Notes under the pieces: generated by a model | Databases searched by the model: none | Told to the model about the DNA's origin: nothing | What the model saw: only the letters and a program-made list of their open reading frames with translations | Origin: Cerrena zonata | Taxonomy: Eukaryota; Basidiomycota; Agaricomycetes; Polyporales; Cerrenaceae | Direction: 5' to 3' | Assembly: GCA_038087015.1 (NCBI GenBank) | Contig: JASBNA010000096.1 | Span: 1-64,000 of the forward strand | DNA length: 64,000 bases | Position numbers and translations under genes: made by a program | Shown: one piece after another, positions 57,147-64,000 of the stretch | Position numbering within the stretch: the stretch's first letter is position 1 | Layout: every line of letters starts with the position of its first letter

Positions 57147-60100
57147 CTGTAAGAGGGAGTAAGGGGAGGATTGGTGAGAGATGGGCTGGGGAATATGAGG
57201 AGGGGTCAGCTTATGATATGGTCGAGTGGTGAACAATTTTCGTTGGAAACAATGGACGAAGATGGGGTGTTGTCTTATTCAAGCCCAGATCTGGATCATC
57301 CTACGCGAGGGATCGTTTCTTCGTTCCCTGATACCTATCTATAGTATAGCGTGAAGAGGGGATGGCGGAAAACAACGTTGCTTCGCGCCCCATTTCTCGG
57401 AGACCAATCGCTAAAAGCGCAGAAGAAAAAACAAGGTATTTAGTCGGGTACAGATCCTCATCAACGATTATCGCCGTGTTCCCTCCCTGGGAGTACTGTA
57501 GTTGGCGGACCTACTAGGTCCAGCCGACCTTGGTTTGTGCGTCTGTCGCATAGGGAATGTGCGAGTCGAGTCCACCGTGTCCCTCTTGAGATCGGAACAG
57601 TGGCACGACCCTAGCACATGGTGATGTAGAGGTGCCACAGAGCTCGCGTCCTCGTATTTTGGATCTCTTCCGTACCGCCTCACTTTCACGTTTCTGCTGC
57701 TCGACTGAAGCCACCAATATCTGTCCACCAAATGGCCTCCTCTCCCCATCTATTCTACTTGCACGCCTCAGCCCTGTTTTGCTCCCTTTTCGCCACTTCA
57801 TCAAGTCGAATATGTTGGATTTGGCTTGGGTCTCCAAGAATCACTCGGGTGGCCCTCTGCCGCATAGAAACAAAGGTCAGTGAGGATAGAATGGGAGCGA
57901 TCTTCAAGTTCATCTTCTCTGCTGGCCCCATTCCGATGTACGACAGTCACTATTACGCGATTCCCTTTCGCGTTACACCGAGGGGTATAGACGGGAAGCT
58001 GGTACGGATGTCCTATTGTGAGAACTGTAAAGGGATTGGGTCTGAAGTGAAGAGGGAACGTTCGGGGATGTCAGGCAGGGCTAGAACGGAATTGGTGAGT
58101 GGCTCACCGTCTGTATTTGAGAGTGGCAATCCAGTGCCACATCCACACACCACAGGTTACCATTGTCATGATCTTCTACACGCGTCCCAAGGTCAGCGAG
58201 GCTACTAGTTGCTCAGTACTCAGTAGCCGATACCAGCGGGAAAGGGTAAGTACATATATCGCTCTTGCGATTAAGTTAGGCCCCGAGGACTATTGCAAAA
58301 TGACCGAAAAAGATTTCTGTCGGTTTGCCCAGGTCAACCAATAACGGTCTTCTCTCGAACATGCTCTGTGAACCACCTGATCAAATAACGTGAAAAGCGG
58401 TATATTATTTTGGTAGGTTCAAGAAATATCTCATTATTTGAGTACAAGACTTGGTATATCTTTCTGCAGAAAACAGAGGATATGTCAATGAAGGTGAGCA
58501 CGCCCACTTGAGAAAATTGCAAAGACAAAACTCAAGTCAAAGTTAGGCTTAATCATGTTCTATGGATATATACGACCCACTACATCCAGTGAAGGTAAGC
58601 CATGTATTCCTCCTAGAAGGAATCCAACGACGAGTCCTTATTCTTTACAGATATTATTTTGTAGTCATCTCGTATATGGTACGAGCAAACTCGATGAGGC
58701 TGGATGTGCACGTACTTTGAACTCTTTGATCTTCGAGAAACCCTCGCCTTTGATACTAACGTGCTGACAGTCGCCTCTTCTCCTACAAGTTGCATCGCAA
58801 AATGGCCCTTCAAAGCGAGCGCGACGACAGTTTGACATTAGGTCGTCAGTGTGGTACTCGCTTCAACCCGCTCATACATTCAGAGGGAGTCGTTTCCTAG
58901 GTAAGTCCTTCATCAGCTCCTCTAGTTTAGGACCAACTCGCAATGACCGACGGTTTAGGAGTAATTTGCCCATCACAAATGGTCCATGAAAGCCTCGATG
59001 GGTAGTCTTCCAAGGGGGATATGAGATGCATGGACTCAGCAAGTATGTATTCCAGTCGATAACTACTATCATGAGTGAGAGAAGTAGTGCATCATGATGC
59101 TTTAGGAGGCTCGACTCGGAGCGTCGAATGTCGAGCCTGGCGGCAGGCTGTCGACGATCGATCGGAGCGCTTCCCACCGCCAGCATCTAAGTACGTTGAG
59201 CTCTTTTTCAATTTGAGCCGGGTGTTATGTACATACTAAAGTATCTCGAGAATTACGTCGAGAACATTGTTACGCTTTTGGGGATACTGTAATAATGCAG
59301 CAGAAGACATTCCGTGTCACCACATGATCCACATCCCAATGACGTTATGTGGAAAGTAACGGTAATACATGGTTTTGACTCGGAGCAGGGAGAAGAATCA
59401 TGGATACTAGTAACGACTACAACATGCCACCCTCCATGGCCAGTCTGTCGGCTCCTGATACTCAGGTATGGGGTACTAGGTCGAAGCAACTCGGCAGCAG
59501 AACAACACTTCTCTTCCTCCTCCCCCCTGTCCATAAACTATTTATGCCACAAAACAGAATACAAATGTCAGCGCGGAGATCCACATCAAATTATCTCCGT
59601 ACTCTCTCTTACTCCCGAGAGACCAGATTGCTCGCGCTGCGCTTGCGCATGCTTGTGCGCTTCTCGCCTGAGAAGTCGACCTCAAATCTATGGTATCGGT
59701 ACCCCAGCATCAGAACAACGAGAACATGTAGCCACAAAACGCGTGGCCACTCGACGGAACTCTACCTCATCTGTGTCGTTTCTTCCCGCGAAACTCTGCC
59801 TTGTCAGTACCGCCATCCCTACCCCCACAAAATATTCTTACCTAAAGGTTCTATCCCGTAATCTTTCCCAATCAGGGATCACATTTCAGGAAACCGCTTG
59901 AACATCAAACTTCTTGGGCTACGGTGTAAGCAGAGAAGATGTCATTCTTTGCCGCCACCAGCGCCAGCGCGTATCAATCGATATCGGACATGCTTGTTCT
60001 GTTTCTCCGAAGTACAACGGTTAGTACATAAACTATGACAACGGAAGAAGGCCGAGGTGGTATATTGCCATCGAACATCTCAACGTGCCTGGAGTAAATG

Positions 60101-61849
60101 AGATGTGAGCAATTCAAAGAAAGGGCCAAAATAACGATGGTGATGGCTAAACGGCTCACGTTCACATGCGCAGTTGGGCATCGTTCTCGACTTCGTCACC
60201 TGTGTGAACGTTCTATTGGCTCAATGCACTTGCCGACTCGCCGTCTTTTTCGCCCCGAACATCGAAACCGTGGCGGTCACAGATAAACCGCACACTTCTT
60301 CACAAGAGTACATCCCATGCTTCTGTTGCGTATCCTATAGAAGGTAAGAAATTGACCCTGTACTTCGGTCAGCATCATATCCAGGCACAGATTATCGTTG
60401 CGTCGCACCTTTGTACTCAATAGTGAGGACCTTTATCTCCACAGGCGTGTACTGGACATATTACCAAGCACGCGAAAAGGGCTTCTATTGATCTCGACTT
60501 CGATTTGGTCCCACTCTATGTGGCCTCCCCTTGGCAGTAGCACATTGAACAGACTTCTAAGAACCCATGATAAAAAGAGTTTGTAGGCTCAAACCTAAGC
60601 GCAGAGTTCATATCCAAAAAGTCCATTTTCATCGTCGAAGGGTCTTCCTACGGATATTGTGAATGTCAGTGTCATGCAAGGGAGTCTCAGAGTTGTCTTA
60701 CATAAACACAGGTCCCGAAGACGAAACTGATACAGAGTCGCCATAAATCGACATGCCAGGGCGATAGCGAAAGCTCTGCAAGTCATAGAAAGGTAAGTGA
60801 TAGATACACGCTCAAGCCTTGGTAATGAACGGCAGGTGCTGGTTAAACGATCCGACATGGGGAACCATAGAAGAATATGGTTTGAAGAGAGGCAGTATGG
60901 TACCCATGTTCGTCATCCTCTGCCGTATCGGAATGTGATACCATAAGGAAGTATCAAGTTTCCATGTTCCAGATACAAACAGGCCCAGTGCTAAACCGTA
61001 TGGACCAAGTCTCGAAAAATATGCTGCAAACGATACGGAGAGAGTTACATGCAATGGATGTCGAATAGCATCCGATTTGCGCCACAGCGGCAATGCCCGG
61101 ACCGGACATCGTGCCGACGTTGACACTTCCGAAAATGGTTTGTTTGGCAAGAGCCTTAGAAACAAACAAACACAACGACTTCAACAAATTACATGTTTAA
61201 CATTCAAGGACAGTGTAAGAGCCATATTCACACGAGATTGTATATTGGTGAAGATTATGCTCATACATGACATAAACCAATCGACCTTTGGTATTCACAT
61301 CATCGGAGTCTAACATCAACTCCACCTCACTAAGGCTCCAAGTATCCTATCAACACCTCCTACAATAGTAGCTCCTACCAACTCTCAATACATGTGGGTG
61401 ACAAAGCTTCGAAAAATCATTTTGTTCTCGGAGCCCGCTTGTACACTGTTCGGAGGTGGTATGTCAATCGCAACTGATGAGAGTACAGGTAGGAATACAT
61501 ACGTTGTAACCACTCTGGGGGTGAGGTTGGCCGGGTGTGGGGCATGAACGGTGACGATTTCGACTACTTGTTTACTGCAATAGATGTGATTAGTTGTAAA
61601 AGTGTATTCTGCGACGAAATCTTACAAGATTATTGCAGGAGCCTTTTCCGTCCATTCCATGACACGGTAGGAGGAGGGATGAAGATCGCTCATGGGGATG
61701 AGAGCAAGGCGAAGGATGGATGCTGGAAGGCTCGATTCACGCGATCTTGCCACTCTCGTCAACCGTTATATAGTGGGACAATGGGGTCGCTCCTGAATGT
61801 TCCATGAGTCTCGGCCATAGGAAGATTGAATAAATTTAGTTTCCGCCGT

Positions 61850-62190
61850 GGTCTAGGGTGAGAACGAGAGTATACCTTCGAAGACGACGGCTCCTCCTGT
61901 CAAAAAAATCGAACATCAGAACAACGGGGCATGTGGATACCTTGTGCTGATAAATTGAATACCACTTACCGACGCGTCTACTGCTAGGTCCCAGTTCAGG
62001 TTGAAGCGATTAGCGCGAAGAGATCCTGCGGTTTCCTACCAATAAGGACTATACCTTCCGAGGTCTTGTGCACGGCCTTGTCCACGTTTGGTCAGGAATA
62101 TCGGCGGAGATCCATGTTACCGGTTCTGTGTCGAAGGTTACGCAACGGTTTGTATTCTTGTAGTGTAGAGGAAGTACCTGCGATTGTGAG
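61850..62190 (-). repeat. Duplicated gene relic Y, copy 3
   Basis: Closest to 48590-48990; same intron-like piece between CGACGCGTC and the exon beginning GAGGAGCCG on the minus strand. Confidence 0.75.
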
Positions 62191-63820
62191 ATCGGAGAAT
62201 CCAGACTGCCTTGAAGGAATGACAACGTCTGCGTCAGTCGTACTTGCCTCAAAGACAGTTTGTAGGAGATGAACGATGAGATGTCGTACCAATGATGAAC
62301 AGAAGGAGGGGAAGGTGTGAGTGAGGCAAATGATTAGCCCTACACCCCCAGTCTCCAGCCGACATTCCCACCCTCCTTCTCACTCTGCCCTCCTCGCCCC
62401 CCTCTCCTCTCCTCCCTATGCTCTCCTCCCTATGGTAGCCTTCCTTGCTGCATGTCCTGGGTTCTATCGAGGAGGCTGGAGAAGAGTCATCACCACGCCG
62501 CTCATCTGACAATTGACCCTTTCTCTAAGGGTCTTTATAAGGACGACTTCCAGTTGCTGCAGCTGGAATAACATCGCGATTCACCCGTACAAGACAAGCT
62601 ATCGTCGGTCTCAATTTCGATGTCATGGCTGAACCGAGCCGGAGAGAAGTAACATCTCCATTTTCAATTAGTCCGTCATGTTCTGCTGGCCTCGATGACG
62701 ACAGGGAGTTCTGATCGATAGAACTGAGGGGATCTGTGTCGCGGGGGATGTGCTTCAGGGCCTGAAGATGGGACTCGATTGTGTTTACGATCTGGAGATG
62801 AGAACAGGAGGTGAGCACGATTGGATGTGTATATATTACAGCAAACCTTATGAGAGACACGAATTATATACCACAGGTTTTCGACGAGGACTTCGAAGGA
62901 TCTGTCATGGTGATAAGCTCTATAAACTTTCAGGATGCTAGTCATCTCTGTGGCCGCACATCGTTCAATCACGATGAGCGATTGTAGACAATGCTTCCCT
63001 CCACTCATATCGGGTACTCGTGCAGAAATACACACCAGGGTACGACTGCAACAGCAAAAGGTCAGCTTTATCGTTTCCTTGCGCATCCGATCAAGGGAAC
63101 TTACGAAAAGAGCTAGGTATTCTATGTTGTGCGGGGACATTGCAGGTTATGGCTTTGGATGTTCATCGATATTATAGGTGGCGTAATGTTGTCGTAGAAG
63201 AATAAAAGACATTCCGTCATATTGCCAAGTCTTATTCCAGTATCAGACGCTATAATCAGCGACCGCAACCCTAGAAACTCTATGTATGAGACGTCGCCAA
63301 CGGTGAAGGATCAATTTTTTCTTACTGACTATCTCCGAATTTTCTAGCAAACAATCACAAATCGATTCAGTACCCCATTGGTATTGAATTGATTAGTGAT
63401 CACTCACATTTCTTGTGGGTAGGCCTCTAAAAAGTTAAGTTGCAGCAGTGGTTAGAATGTGGCTGATACATCCCATCATAGTAGATCTCTGACCTTCCCT
63501 GGCCTAAGCCCAGTGGAGTCAAAAATCAAGGAGGTTGCAGTGAGATCAAATGGTGGATTATTCCCTCTTCATTTCTGGCTGGAGAGAAATAAAGAAGACC
63601 TCTCGACGACAGAGGAAGGTATGTGTGAGTGATGGCCATGGATACTCTGATCAGGCAAGTCCTGCCCAGTGCATCGGTACATGACGGATTGAACATGACG
63701 ATCGTCACTTAACGATGCTTGAAGTCGCAGCAGCAGTCTGCATCGTTACCTGCAGAGCAAAGTTTAGAGCTGAAAGCAGCAGATCCAAGGGACTAAGTCA
63801 GGGGTGATTGAAGAACTGAG

Positions 63821-63891
63821 TCGACACCAGCGGATCATGGGCCAACTTGTGGTTATACGAACTTCGTTCTTCAAGTTGAAGCTGGTGTCGA
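63821..63891. repeat. Nested inverted repeat
   Basis: TCGACACCAGC (63821-63831) pairs with GCTGGTGTCGA (63881-63891); inside it CAACTTG (63843-63849) pairs with CAAGTTG (63872-63878). Could form a cruciform. Not a tRNA by eye. Confidence 0.6.
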
Positions 63892-64000
63892 AGCACTTCG
63901 ATCGATCGCTCCGTCGTCCAGCCTGGCAAGACTGGCGCTATCTCGGCTCTCCAACTTGAAGCAACAAGTTGTCGACTGAACCTCCGAGTCGGTGTATAAG

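Larger units (their letters stand above)
57147..64000. other. Decayed DNA at the right end
   Basis: No intact gene. 59400-59700, 61070-61200, 61340-61500 and 61850-62190 are relic blocks that recur to the left. An open plus-strand frame at 57732-58208 has no likeness to a family and may be chance. Confidence 0.45.

Noticed and set aside
63821..63891. tRNA-like fold
   Set aside because: No A-box or B-box sequence and the arm lengths do not fit a tRNA.

Overview
The window looks like nuclear DNA of a mushroom-forming basidiomycete (Agaricomycete). The signs are many 45-66 nt introns (mostly GTAAGT/GTATGT donors and CTAAC-like branch sites), a KDZ transposase beside a TET/JBP-type oxygenase, a DUF6593-like protein, an MCP1-like protein and chromodomain Ty3/gypsy elements. 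Gene models were built by eye; every reading-frame phase given here was checked by counting, but no database search was possible.

Layout. (1) 122-6974 and 25220-32072 hold two almost identical Ty3/gypsy LTR retrotransposons in the same orientation, each with 602-bp LTRs and its own 5-bp target duplication (ATTAC, CAGCC). The only difference I noticed is one base in pol. They look self-primed (Tf1/sushi type) and carry an unusual structured, AUG-free leader. (2) 6980-24180, together with 1-121, is an accessory block rich in GCGA/CGATCG words. It starts with a 163-bp satellite. Then come three minus-strand genes in tight tandem (TET/JBP-like oxygenase, KDZ transposase, small unknown gene), a large plus-strand unknown gene, a broken ubiquitin-eS31 fragment, a 946-aa minus-strand protein with a zinc-cluster-like motif and a SUMO-interaction-like motif, and a 277-aa plus-strand unknown gene. 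A cluster of CACTGAA words closes it. I read this as a large KDZ-based mobile cassette with cargo, or a nest of such elements. (3) 32078-64000 is gene-poor and decayed. It holds C2H2 zinc-finger genes (one apparently intact at 41-42 kb, one at 55-57 kb, a broken paralogue of the latter at 33-34.6 kb), a frameshifted inositol polyphosphate kinase, a frameshifted DUF6593 gene, and pseudogenes of a proline iminopeptidase and an MCP1-like membrane protein. Several blocks recur two or three times in the same order, so this part seems to be an old, eroded segmental duplication.

How it fits together: the chromodomain retroelements inserted recently into or beside heterochromatin-like, transposon-rich DNA. 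The KDZ transposase would move the cassette, while the oxygenase could modify 5-methylcytosine around it. Premature stops in pseudogenes of the right half are mostly of a kind made by a single C-to-T (or G-to-A) change, as expected in methylated or RIP-like DNA, though this test is weak.
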